In this document: one piece after another, positions 55,733 to 63,182 of the stretch
How positions within the stretch are numbered: position 1 is the stretch's first letter
Layout of the letters: each line of letters begins with the position of its first letter
Assembly: GCF_002979515.1 (NCBI RefSeq)
Contig: NZ_PCPA01000019.1
Location: forward strand, 1 to 63,182
Direction of reading: 5' to 3'
DNA length: 63,182 nucleotides
Origin: Microbacterium sp. MYb54
GTDB lineage: Bacteria; Actinomycetota; Actinomycetes; Actinomycetales; Microbacteriaceae
Translations under genes and position numbers: made by a program
The notes under the pieces: model-generated
Databases searched by the model: none
Told to the model about the DNA's origin: nothing
Seen by the model: only the letters and a program-made list of their open reading frames with translations

Positions 55733-56638
55733 ATGAGCATTGAGCGTTGCGTGAGCGTCGCCCAGGGTAAGGGAGGCGTCGGCAAGACCAGCGCCACCGC
55801 GAACGTCGCCGGCATGGCGGCCGCCTCGGGACTGCGAGTACTCGCCGTCGACCTGGATCCGCAGGGCAACCTGTCTCGCGAGCTGGGTTTCGAGCCCGAC
55901 ACGGGGGAGTCCCTCTTCAATGCGTTCCTGACGAGCATGCCGCTGCCGCTGCTGAAGAACGTCAGAGAGAACCTGGACGTCGTCCCGGGCGGCGAAGCCG
56001 TCGGTGATGCCCCGGCTGTGTTCGGTGCCCGTGAACAGCGCGGCGCCGAGGGCCTTGACGCGGTCCTCGAGTCGAAGCTGGCCGCGATCGCCGATGACTA
56101 CGACCTCATCCTCATCGACACCCCTCCGGGTGACAGGATCCTTGTGGAAGCCGCTCTGTCCGCATCGGTCGCCGTGGTGATCCCGACTCGCTCGGACGAG
56201 GCCAGCATCGACGGCGTCGAACGTGTCGCTGCTCGATTCATGGCCGTGCGCAAGCGCAACCCCAACCTCCGCCTCGCCGGCGTCCTTCTCTTCGGCATCA
56301 ACAGCCGCTCCCGTCGCATCGAACGAGACGTGCGCGGCAGCCTCTCCGGGATCGTCGGGGACTCTGCACCGATCTTCCACACCATCATCCGAGACCACCA
56401 GGCCGCAGCCGTCGACGCCCGCAAGCGTGGCCTCCTCGTCCACGAGCTCAAGCAGGCCTCGAAGGCAGACAAGACCGCCCGCATCCAGGCGCTCAAGAGC
56501 GGTGAGAAGCCCGTCGACGGGCTCTACGCGCAAGACCCCAGCCTGCTGGCCGACAACTACAAGGAGTTCACCAAGGAGCTCCTGCAGCGCGTCGGCGAGC
56601 TCGAGCAGGAACGTGAAGCAGAAGGAGTCCTCGCATGA
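55733..56638 (+). CDS. parA: ParA plasmid partition ATPase
   Basis: The 301-aa protein has the deviant Walker A KGGVGKT (residues about 13-19), VDLDPQGNLSREL and LILIDTPPG, as in ParA. A 25-residue C-terminal extension is charged and helical. It drives plasmid segregation on the nucleoid. It has a strong ribosome-binding site (AAGGAGATA). It overlaps the next gene by ATGA, forming a par operon. Confidence 0.95.
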   Translation: MSIERCVSVAQGKGGVGKTSATANVAGMAAASGLRVLAVDLDPQGNLSRELGFEPDTGESLFNAFLTSMPLPLLKNVRENLDVVPGGEAVGDAPAVFGAREQRGAEGLDAVLESKLAAIADDYDLILIDTPPGDRILVEAALSASVAVVIPTRSDEASIDGVERVAARFMAVRKRNPNLRLAGVLLFGINSRSRRIERDVRGSLSGIVGDSAPIFHTIIRDHQAAAVDARKRGLLVHELKQASKADKTARIQALKSGEKPVDGLYAQDPSLLADNYKEFTKELLQRVGELEQEREAEGVLA

Positions 56639-57240
56639 ACGCCCCCGACATCAAACGGACTAGCCTCGCCGACGCATTCAGGGGCGCCGGCAGCGAGGAC
56701 GCAGCCGAACTCACTGGCCTCCTCGCACCCCGCAGGCCGTCTCCGCCGCGCCAGTCCGCCACACCGGCGCCTGCCAGCCCCGACGCGACCGAGAGCGCCC
56801 CGAACGCTCCTGCAGCTGAACCTGTCGCAGCTGTGACGCCGGCGACTCGTGAGGCCGTCCCGGCCGATCCGGCCAAGAACAAGGTCGACAACGTTCCCGC
56901 GTACATCAGCCCGGTCGTTCTCGCTGCGGTTCGCGTCGCCCGTCGTGAAGGTATCGCTGCAGGCGAGCCTGACAAGACATATGACGAACTCCTCGTCGAC
57001 GCCCTCGAGCGCGTTCCTCTCGAGGAGATCCGGGCGATCTTCGCACCCGAGGACGCCGAGGCGGGTGGGCTGCTCCAGCGCCGCAAACGTCGCTCCCGTG
57101 GCGCCGGCGGCACGCAGATCCAGCTGCGCATCACCGGGGCACAGGAGGACGAGCTCACCGAACTGGCCGCATCCGTGGGCGCACCGTCACGCAGCGCGTT
57201 CGTCAACGAGGTCTACCGCCTGGCGTACCTCAAGGAATAG
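56635..57240 (+). CDS. ParB-like partner (centromere-binding) protein
   Basis: The 201-aa protein begins NAPDIKRTSLADAFRGAG and has a Pro/Ala-rich linker (about 30-80). A helical domain then carries YISPVVLAAVRVARREGIAAGEPDKTYDELLVDALERV, and the basic C-terminal domain (RRKRRSRGAGGTQIQLRITGAQEDELTELAASVGAPSRSAFVNEVYRLAY) is ribbon-helix-helix-like. It lacks the classical ParB HTH and CTP-binding box, so it is a non-canonical partner recognised by its position behind parA. Confidence 0.75.
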   Translation: MNAPDIKRTSLADAFRGAGSEDAAELTGLLAPRRPSPPRQSATPAPASPDATESAPNAPAAEPVAAVTPATREAVPADPAKNKVDNVPAYISPVVLAAVRVARREGIAAGEPDKTYDELLVDALERVPLEEIRAIFAPEDAEAGGLLQRRKRRSRGAGGTQIQLRITGAQEDELTELAASVGAPSRSAFVNEVYRLAYLKE

Positions 57241-57260
57241 AACCGCAACACCTCAACGCA

Positions 57261-57295
57261 CGGAGGGCCCGCTCACCAGCTGAGCGGGCCCTCCG
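57261..57295. terminator. Terminator of the par operon
   Basis: CGGAGGGCCCGCTCA and TGAGCGGGCCCTCCG pair perfectly over 15 bp with a 5-nt loop, between convergent genes. Confidence 0.9.
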
Positions 57296-57319
57296 CGCGT
57301 CAGGAGCGCGCCGGGGGAG

Positions 57320-57952
57320 TCAGGCGCGGCGCCCGAAGAGCCTCTGCCACCAGGTGGCCTTGGGCTGCTCGTCACGGTCGAAGGAGACGCTCACCGTGTG
57401 GGTGAAAGAACCATCGTCGCCGCGGTGGGTGCTCGTCTCGACGGGCATACCGTGGAGCTCTGCAGCACGCCCGAACGAGGCAGCATATGCCTGGGCGTTG
57501 TGGAGCTGCACCTGGTTGAACAACAGCTTCGCTGCCTCCCGAACACCGACCCACTGAGCCTGGAGCGGGTCCGGGAGATCGGTGGGGAATGGCTCCGTCA
57601 TCGGCTCACCAGACGCCTTGATCGTCCGCAACTGATCTGATCGTCGCGCGAGCTCGGAGTGCAGCTTTGCGACGTCGGGGATCTCGGCGACGTAGTCCAC
57701 CGCGAACTGCACCTCGGGCTGCACCTCGAGCGGGAGACCCGACAACCCGCGAGCGTCCACCGCCGCCTTCAACTCAATGGCCCGATCGAGCAGCTGCTCA
57801 TCGATCGAGAGCAACCGGAGAAGAGCAGCGACCCACTCGTTGTCCGAATGGGGGCGCTCATCTTGACCCAGCTTCTCGACCCAGTCGACGTCGCGGCCAT
57901 AGACCTCCACCAGAGCATTCGTCGAAGCGAAAGGAGAACCCGAATCAGCCAT
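57320..57952 (-). CDS. Hypothetical protein (210 aa)
   Basis: The protein is soluble and mostly helical, with an acidic N-terminal half and a WWQRLFGRR end that is amphipathic and basic and may touch the membrane. The family is unknown. It is a single gene convergent with the par operon. Confidence 0.6.
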   Translation of the reverse strand: MADSGSPFASTNALVEVYGRDVDWVEKLGQDERPHSDNEWVAALLRLLSIDEQLLDRAIELKAAVDARGLSGLPLEVQPEVQFAVDYVAEIPDVAKLHSELARRSDQLRTIKASGEPMTEPFPTDLPDPLQAQWVGVREAAKLLFNQVQLHNAQAYAASFGRAAELHGMPVETSTHRGDDGSFTHTVSVSFDRDEQPKATWWQRLFGRRA

Positions 57953-58342
57953 CCGTCACACCATCCCGTCGAGGTCGTGGGTCGAACCTACCGGAACCCG
58001 ACGACGGCCCTGCGACCCTCAGCGGGCTGAGCCGTGGAGCCGCAGGCGGTCGGAGGAAGGGGCAGCGGGCTGGGCGGGCAGCGCCTCGGATGCTTGCTTT
58101 GTGCTTGAAAATAGCCAGCAGGATTCGCCGGGTTTCGCGGGGCGGAAGGTGTATGCGGGGTGATTACCGTGAGAGACTGTGCCTCCGCCTCCCTATGCGC
58201 TAGAGCGCAAGATGAGCTACGGCACAGCCTATCAGGGTTGTCAACGTGTATTGCAATCTGCAAGCATTTTTCAAGCAGATTTCGACAGGTCTGTCTCACC
58301 GGATCTGCAGGGGGATGCTGGAGAGGCGGGCCCGTCAATAGC
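57953..58342. repeat. Gene-free region with dyad copies D and C
   Basis: This 390-nt stretch holds two copies of the dispersed dyad: TGCTTG-AAAATAG-CCAGCA (58102-58120, with an extra TGCTTG at 58091) and TGCAAG-CATTTTT-CAAGCA (58259-58277). Each is followed by GGATTCG or GATTTCG. No convincing gene is seen. It is a candidate origin, centromere or regulatory region. Confidence 0.55.
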
Positions 58343-58771
58343 GTGGGGGTGCCCGCCCCGCGTGCCAGAACGGAGAAGCCAGATGCTCGAGCTCGTCGCC
58401 CCTTCCTCCTCACTGCCGTCGGTGCCTTGGTGGTCCGGTACGCGGACGCTAGTCGTCGCGGCACCGTGCGCAGGCAGCGGCTCCTCGGCTACCGCACCGC
58501 CCTCACGATGCGCGATCCGAAGGCGTGGATCGTGGTTCACCTCGCGATGGCGCCGCTGTTCTACATCGCTGGTGGCGGTGCCGTGCTCGCCGGGCTGGCG
58601 GGAGGGGCTCTGGTGCTGCTCGGCATCACGGCAGCGGTGCCGTTCGTCCTCGGGGGAGCGATCGTCTGGCTGCTCCTGTGGACGGTTCTCTCCGGCCTCC
58701 CCGGGGCAGTGGCCGCGGGAGACTACAGGGGCCTGGGTGACCAGGTGACGGCGGAGGATAGCCCTCGGTGA
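58343..58771 (+). CDS. Small membrane protein (start uncertain)
   Basis: Two long hydrophobic segments (LAMAPLFYIAGGGAVLAGLAGGALVLLGI and AVPFVLGGAIVWLLLWTVLSGLPGAV) follow a basic N-terminal part. GTG 58343 is a compromise; the open frame runs upstream across dyad C, which argues against longer starts. The function is unknown. Confidence 0.5.
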   Translation: MGVPAPRARTEKPDARARRPFLLTAVGALVVRYADASRRGTVRRQRLLGYRTALTMRDPKAWIVVHLAMAPLFYIAGGGAVLAGLAGGALVLLGITAAVPFVLGGAIVWLLLWTVLSGLPGAVAAGDYRGLGDQVTAEDSPR

Positions 58772-58802
58772 TGCGAGAACGGGCTCCCGAGCAGCGATCG
58801 CC

Positions 58803-58865
58803 TTTGGGTGACACAAACCCGCTTTGAGTGACACAGGTTCCCCGGGTGGTGACACTGTGTGTCAC
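58803..58865. repeat. Phased GTGACAC repeats ending in a palindrome
   Basis: TTTGRGTGACACA occurs at 58803-58815 and 58823-58835. A third GTGACAC is at 58849-58855 and an inverted GTGTCAC at 58859-58865. The spacing is 20, 21 and 10 nt, so all sites face one side of the helix. They may be an iteron cluster or cooperative operator. Confidence 0.65.
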
Positions 58866-58950
58866 GCAAAGACGGAGTTGCCGCCTGGCGTTGAGGGGGA
58901 GCACGCTTTCGGCGTCCCCCGGTTGCAGCGAGATCGAGCGCTTCGATGCT

Positions 58951-58980
58951 GCCGGTGCCGGTGCCGGTGCCGGTGCCGGT
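58951..58980. repeat. GCCGGT hexanucleotide tandem (5 units)
   Basis: Five perfect GCCGGT units occur, followed by a degenerate sixth. The stretch lies between the GTGACAC cluster and the umuD promoter, and copy number may vary by slippage. Confidence 0.8.
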
Positions 58981-59106
58981 GTCGGCGCCTGCGGCCTCGC
59001 TCTAAGATGACTCGGTTAGGGGACGAGTACACGCGATTTCCCGCGTGATTCCGGGGGAGGGGTCGCGCGGAGGACTCGTGAGCGCCCTGAGGCGGGCGTA
59101 CACTCT

Positions 59107-59122
59107 ACGAATAGGATTTCGA
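59107..59122. promoter_or_regulatory. SOS-box-like LexA site
   Basis: ACGAATAGGATTTCGA keeps the CGAA, 6 nt, TTCG core of the actinobacterial SOS box (TCGAAC-N4-GTTCGA) with three changes. It lies 15 nt before the umuD start, where LexA would block transcription. Confidence 0.6.
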
Positions 59123-59137
59123 GAGTTTGGGGAGCGA

Positions 59138-59584
59138 GTGCCTACAACAGTCGTACCTCTGTACGCGTACTCAGTGACCGCGGAGCCCATTTCGCTGCCT
59201 CAGCTGCTCGACGCGGTCCCGGCGGGCTTCCCGAGCCCGGCCCAAGACTATGACGCTGGCCCGATCGATCTCACCGAGCTGTTGATCGAGGACCAGGCCG
59301 CCACCTTCCTCGTCCGCGTCTCGGGCACATCCATGGTCGACGCCGGCATCCACGATGGCGATGTCGTCATCGTCGACCGGTCGAAGACGGCGCTCTCGGG
59401 GGATGTCGTCGTCGCGATCCTGGACGGCGACGTCACCATCAAGCGCCTCGTCCGAGAACGCGGCACCTGGGCGCTGCGCGCGGAGAACGCCGAGTGGCCC
59501 GACGTCGTCGTCGATGAACTCTCCACACTCGAGATCTTCGGGGTGGTCACCGTGAGCCTCAGGTTCCATCGGAGCCGGAGATGA
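59138..59584 (+). CDS. umuD: UmuD-like S24 peptidase subunit
   Basis: The 148-aa protein has [10 protein letters not shown] at the self-cleavage site (about residue 30). [30 protein letters not shown] carries the catalytic Ser and Lys, and FGVVTVSL sits at the end. After RecA-stimulated self-cleavage it would activate UmuC for error-prone DNA synthesis. GTG 59138 has GGGGAG just upstream, and the stop overlaps umuC by 4 nt. Confidence 0.9.
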   Translation: MPTTVVPLYAYSVTAEPISLPQLLDAVPAGFPSPAQDYDAGPIDLTELLIEDQAATFLVRVSGTSMVDAGIHDGDVVIVDRSKTALSGDVVVAILDGDVTIKRLVRERGTWALRAENAEWPDVVVDELSTLEIFGVVTVSLRFHRSRR

Positions 59585-60855
59585 TCGGGCACGTCGACAT
59601 CAACAGCGCCTACGTGTCCTTCGAGAGAATCGTGAATCCGCGTCTCGAGAACCGCCCCTGCGTCGTGTTGAGCAATAACGACGGAATGGTCGTGGCCTCG
59701 TCGAAGGAAGCGAAAGCCATCGGCCTGGATCTCGGCAAGCCCTGGTTCGAGCTGCGGCCGCACGCGAAGAGGCTCGACCTGACTGCGCTGTCGTCGAACT
59801 ATGAGCTCTACCAAGATTGCTCGAACAGGGTCATGGACGTGCTGTCTCGCTTCACCCCGGACCTGTCAATTTACTCGATCGATGAGGCGTTCTTCGAGGT
59901 GAGTCCACGGATCGCGAAAGACCCCGAAGCGATGGCGCCCTCGGCCGAGACATCAAGGACACCCTCCGCCGGCTCATCGGCGTCCCGGTCTGCGTCGGCA
60001 TCGCACCGACACGCACATTGGCGAAGCTGAGCAATAAAACGGCGAAGAAGATCGCGGTGTTCGACGGGGTGTGCGTGTGTCCGGCGACCAGGCCCGAGTG
60101 GCGCCACACCCTCATGTCCCGGCTGCCGGTCTCCGAGGTGTGGGGGATTGCGTCTCGCCTCGAGCGCCGTCTGGCCGGCATCGGCATCACGACGATCGCG
60201 GATCTCGCGGCCGCGGATCCCGTCCTCATTCGGAAGGCGTTCAACGTGGTCGTGATGCGCACAGCGCTCGAGCTGCGCGGGGTGCCGGCGATCGCCGCCG
60301 AGGAGGATCGCACCGGCAAGAAGGGATCAGCTGATCGTGTCCCGCAGCTTCTCCGAGAAGGTCACCACCCGAGATGGGATGCGCCAAGCGTTGTCGATCT
60401 ACGCCCAGCAGGCGTCGACCCGGCTCATGAAGCACCAGCAGGTGGCGAAGATCCTCACCGCCTTCGCGGGCACCAGCCACTACACAGAGCAGATCCGTTA
60501 CCCGTCACAGATGGTGAGGCTGCCGTTCCCCACTGCCGACCTCGTGGAGCTCACCCGCGCCGCGCACCGGCTCCTCCCGCAGATCGAGGAAGGGGTGAAG
60601 TGGGCGCGAGCGGGAGTCATGCTCACCGACCTGAAACCGGCAGCAGTCATCCAACCGCTCGAGCTGTTCCGTCATGCTCACGAAGACGCCGGGATCGCCA
60701 CCATCATCGACCAGGTGCAGAAGAAGGCCGGGCGTGAGGTCCTCGGGCTCGGGTGGGGAGGGATGCGCCCCGGCCCGTCTTGGCAGATGCACCGCGGCAT
60801 GCTCTCCAAACGCGCCACGACGCACTGGGATGAGCTGATCGTCGCCCGAGCCTGA
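59581..60855 (+). pseudogene. umuC: umuC-like Y-family DNA polymerase, broken by two frameshifts
   Basis: The first piece (59581 to about 59938) carries [32 protein letters not shown] and YSIDEAFFE. The sequence continues in a second frame from about 59937 ([35 protein letters not shown]) and in a third from about 60325 (QLIVSRSFSEKVTTRDGM) to the stop at 60855. Together the pieces make a full-length UmuC with all catalytic motifs, so the breaks are recent or are sequencing errors. As it stands no complete polymerase is made. Confidence 0.88.
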
Positions 60856-60879
60856 GTGGTGTCGGACCCCCTCTCTAAG

Positions 60880-61334
60880 ATGAAGGTAGAGGGGGACACA
60901 TCAGATCAGATCAGATCAGCACGCGAGCCGAGGCGATCGCTCGCGCCGCGCACGTCGGCCAGGTCGACAAGAGCGGTCAGCCCTACATCGATCACCCCGC
61001 CCGGGTCGCGGCTCGCGTGCAGGGGGATGAGCTGCTGGAGGCGATCGCCTGGCTCCACGACGTCGTGGAAGACACCGACGTGCAGCTGGTCGACCTGCAG
61101 GCGGAGTTCCCTCTCGAAGTGGTCGACGCCGTCGATGCCATCACTCACCGGCCCGGTGAACCGCGCGCCGACTACTACGCCCGCGTCAGCCGGAACCTCC
61201 TCGCGCGTCAGGTGAAAGACGCCGACATCGACGACAACACCGATCCGGCGCGCACCGCCCTGCTCGACGACGCCACCCGCTCCCGACTGGCCGCGAAGTA
61301 CGCCGCGGCACGAGAGGCCCTCTCCCGTGTGTAG
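60880..61334 (+). CDS. HD-domain alarmone hydrolase-like protein, interrupted at a pentanucleotide repeat
   Basis: From about 60920 the frame encodes a RelA/SpoT-type HD hydrolase: AIARAAHVGQVDKSGQPYIDHPARVAARV, AWLHDVVEDTDV and KDADIDDN keep the HP, HDxxED and final D metal ligands. This frame has no start codon before 61017. The ATG 60880 is in another frame, and losing one 5-nt TCAGA unit (60901-60919) would fuse it exactly to the HD frame. The synthetase gene follows with an overlap. Either slippage switches the gene, or only a shortened protein from GTG 61017 is made. Confidence 0.7.
60901..60919. repeat. TCAGA pentanucleotide tandem (3.8 units)
   Basis: Three TCAGA units plus TCAG lie within the first codons of the HD-domain gene. 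One unit fewer puts the upstream ATG in frame with the HD domain. Confidence 0.85.
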
Positions 61335-62142
61335 ATCATCTGACGACGGTGGCCGCCGCTGCCTCGACCACCGCCACCTCCGCGACGTCGACGTCGACGA
61401 CCTTCGCCCCGCGGCCACCGATGACGCACCCGACGTTGACTGGGGAGAGCACCCGCCGTCGACTGCAGAGCTCTACGACACCTACGGCTCCACCGTCGCC
61501 GGCGCCGCGATCCACAAGCTCGAAGAGGTGGCCGCCATCGAGCCGGAGATCACCGCGGCGATCATCGACGCGGCCCCAGCAGACTGCCGCATGCACAACC
61601 TCGAGTATCGGATGAAGTCGCCGGCATCCCTCGCGGGCAAGATCGAGAGCCGGATCCTGGTTGATCCCACTGCCACGCCGGTGGAGATCGCGGGGCGCCT
61701 CACCGACTTCGTTCGCTACACCGTGGTCGCACCGACTCCCGATCGCGTCGTCCCTGCCGCACAGGAGACGCTGGAGGGTCTCGTCGACAAGGGGTGGGAA
61801 GTGAAGGAGATTGAGCATTCCTTCGTCGACGGCAACCCGTACAAGGGCCTGCACTCGATCGTCGTGCACCACAGCGAGACCGACCAGGACGTCGAGATCC
61901 AGTTCCACTCCGAAGCTGGCGCCGCGATCAAAGACCGATACCACCACGACTACGAAACGCTGCGCGATCAGACGCAGCCCTACCCGACGCGCGCCGCGGC
62001 CCACACGATCATGGTCGACGCCTGGAACATCGTCCCGACCCCGCCGGGCCTGGTCGACCTCCACATCGGCAGCGTCGTCGCCGTCGAGAAGGCTTATGGG
62101 CCACCAACACCTCCCACCCCGCCCCCTACCAAGACGGACTAA
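61327..62142 (+). CDS. RelA/SpoT synthetase-domain protein (271 aa)
   Basis: The pattern YRMKSPASLAGKI, LTDFVRYTVV, GNPYKGLHSIVV, VEIQFHSEAGAAIKDRYHHDYE matches the nucleotidyltransferase core of RelA/SpoT proteins, including the basic G-loop and the EIQ motif. The first 50 residues are Asp/His-rich and unassigned. Paired with a separate HD hydrolase it looks like a small alarmone synthetase toxin with its antidote (toxSAS type), or a split RSH. GTG 61327 overlaps the upstream stop. Confidence 0.82.
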   Translation: MCRSSDDGGRRCLDHRHLRDVDVDDLRPAATDDAPDVDWGEHPPSTAELYDTYGSTVAGAAIHKLEEVAAIEPEITAAIIDAAPADCRMHNLEYRMKSPASLAGKIESRILVDPTATPVEIAGRLTDFVRYTVVAPTPDRVVPAAQETLEGLVDKGWEVKEIEHSFVDGNPYKGLHSIVVHHSETDQDVEIQFHSEAGAAIKDRYHHDYETLRDQTQPYPTRAAAHTIMVDAWNIVPTPPGLVDLHIGSVVAVEKAYGPPTPPTPPPTKTD

Positions 62143-62186
62143 GATAAACTAAGATGTAGATAATTGAGAATGGAGCGAGGAACATC

Positions 62187-62732
62187 ATGAACCTCTATCT
62201 GGTCCGAAACGCCGCCGGCACCCCGGTCTGGATCGCGCACGAAGACAACGAGCAGCGCATCTGGACCTACGTGCAGAACACGGGCAAGTTCCACCTCAAC
62301 CAGGGCCTCTACCGCGACTTCTACTTCGAGCACGCCAACACGTACGCGCCCATCAGCGCCGACGATGCGCTCCAGCAGATCCGCAGCGGGATCGGCAAGC
62401 TCGATGAGCAGACCGTCGGCCACCTCGTCACACGGTTCAAGCAGGATCCCGCCGCACGAACCGTCGAGGAGATCCTCGGCTCCTCACCAGTCCCCACGGC
62501 GCGCCAGCAGGCCGAGGCTCGCGTCAACGCGCTCGTGCAGGCTCCCCGGGGGAAGTGGATGACCTGGAAGTCCTACCGACTGACGGACAAGCAGCTCGCT
62601 CACGTCTCAGCGCGAGATCTCCGCCTGGGCAGGATCAAGATCGTCAACACCAAGGTCGGCGCTGTCGATTCGCGCCTCGAGGAAGACGACGAGAACGTCA
62701 AAGTCATGGTCGCGCGATCCCTCAACGGATAG
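62187..62732 (+). CDS. Hypothetical protein downstream of the synthetase (181 aa)
   Basis: It is soluble, begins MNLYLVRNAAGTPVWIAHEDNEQRIWTY, has a helical middle and a basic TWKSYRLTDKQLAHVSARDL part, with no known domain. ATG 62187 has GGAGCGAGG 8 nt upstream. The 44-nt gap is AT-rich (CTAAGAT twice, then TAGATAAT) and may hold its own promoter. Its position suggests a third member of the alarmone module. Confidence 0.6.
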   Translation: MNLYLVRNAAGTPVWIAHEDNEQRIWTYVQNTGKFHLNQGLYRDFYFEHANTYAPISADDALQQIRSGIGKLDEQTVGHLVTRFKQDPAARTVEEILGSSPVPTARQQAEARVNALVQAPRGKWMTWKSYRLTDKQLAHVSARDLRLGRIKIVNTKVGAVDSRLEEDDENVKVMVARSLNG

Positions 62733-62761
62733 TTCGACCGCACGACACAGCCACAACCAGA

Positions 62762-62795
62762 AGCGGCCGCCCCCTCGACTCAGGGAGCGGCCGCT
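62762..62795. terminator. Terminator hairpin between convergent genes
   Basis: AGCGGCCGCCCCCT and AGGGAGCGGCCGCT pair over 14 positions with one mismatch, between the stops at 62732 and 62820. Confidence 0.8.
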
Positions 62796-62819
62796 ACTGC
62801 TGTGCTGGACGAATCCGAG

Positions 62820-63182
62820 TCACTCCACCTCAGGAGCGATCGCGCCGCGGTAGACCAGCAGCTGGTGCAACACGGGATGAGGGTTCGTCCCCTGCAGCTT
62901 CACCAGCGCCGCGGTCGCAACCGAGGGGCCACGCGACGTCGACGACGTCGACGGGAGACCGAGATCTCCGAAGAGCACCTCCTGCAGCTGCCCGCGATCC
63001 TCGAGGTTCACCTCACGGCCGAGCAGCCGATAGATCTTCTGCGCTGCGGCGAGCGCGGTGGTTCCGATTGCTGCGGCGCGGACGCGGCCTTTCTGGTTCT
63101 CTGCAGCTGCGCGTCGGCCGGCGATGAAGACGTCGGCTTCGAGCTTGTTGAAGAGGGGGGTGCGGACGCCGGCCGACGCGCA
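62820..63182 (-). pseudogene. Truncated DNA polymerase A-like fragment (runs off the window)
   Basis: The frame is open from the window edge for 120 residues: LGREVNLEDRGQLQEVLFGDLGLPS, STSRGPSVATAALVKL and HPVLHQLLVYR follow the thumb region of family A polymerases. It then stops at 62820, where about 350 more residues with the palm and fingers should follow. The 5' part lies outside. It is a decayed gene, or the first half of a split polymerase. Confidence 0.7.

Larger units (their letters stand above)
58772..59137 (+). promoter_or_regulatory. umuD upstream region
   Basis: This gap has no gene. In order it holds phased GTGACAC repeats (58803-58865), a five-unit GCCGGT tandem (58951-58980) and the SOS-box-like site at 59107-59122. 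Confidence 0.5.

Noticed and set aside
58951..58980. GCCGGT tandem as a possible CRISPR or minisatellite
   Set aside because: The units are 6 bp with no spacers. It is a simple hexanucleotide repeat. I see no CRISPR array or cas gene in the window.
61780..61800. A GTCGACAAGGGGTGGG match to part of the 42-nt element
   Set aside because: It lies inside the synthetase gene and the two boxes are adjacent instead of 16 nt apart, so it is chance similarity.

Overview
This window looks like part of a large conjugative plasmid (or plasmid-like element) of a high-GC actinobacterium, most likely a member of the Microbacteriaceae such as Microbacterium. The grounds are the GC-rich third positions, many GTG and TTG starts, a plasmid Lsr2, a Tcp-type conjugation apparatus, a Tad pilus locus and a LAxTG surface protein. 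I see no integrase, no rRNA and no chromosomal housekeeping operon. The right edge cuts through a gene, so the replicon continues beyond the window.

Layout. (1) 1-10.3 kb: small accessory operons, several behind the same 26-nt promoter/leader repeat. They include an N6-methylase-like protein, a DprA-like protein, an AbiTii effector with a ribbon-helix-helix partner, and a degenerate tRNA-like segment. (2) 10.3-13.0 kb: Lsr2, two paralogous small proteins, a DUF2087 protein and two divergent HTH regulators. (3) 13.1-16.0 kb: a rightward operon of one large unrecognised protein, an HTH protein and a small basic protein. (4) 16.0-24.7 kb: a tightly overlapping leftward operon of phage-like genes, including a C5 DNA methyltransferase, a PD-(D/E)XK-like protein, an OB-fold-like protein and a secreted HNH nuclease, headed by a multi-HTH regulator. 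(5) 24.9-28.6 kb: two surface proteins, one with a sortase signal. (6) 29.4-40.8 kb: a complete leftward Tad/Flp pilus assembly operon. (7) 41.1-42.2 kb: a winged-helix regulator and a sigma-factor-like protein. (8) 42.4-53.4 kb: a rightward Tcp/VirB-type conjugation operon ending in an FtsK-like coupling ATPase. (9) 53.4-57.3 kb: probable replication initiator, ParA and its partner. (10) 57.3-63.2 kb: umuD with a frame-broken umuC, a two-gene RelA/SpoT-like hydrolase and synthetase pair whose first gene is broken at a pentanucleotide repeat, and a truncated polA-like gene.

How it fits together. A 42-nt element with invariant spacing (GTCGAC, 16 nt, CACCCC) occurs seven times. In five cases it points correctly into an operon: the Tad pilus, the conjugation channel, the coupling ATPase, the phage-like operon and a membrane-protein pair. 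This suggests one plasmid-wide switch for pilus, channel and surface genes, and the sigma-like protein at 41383-42153 is the obvious candidate reader. Three other dispersed motif families (a 20-nt leader in four copies, a 19-bp TGCWWG-N7-CAAGCA dyad in five copies, and AATATAACT dyads) suggest further layers of plasmid-specific control. I recognised no relaxase or oriT.
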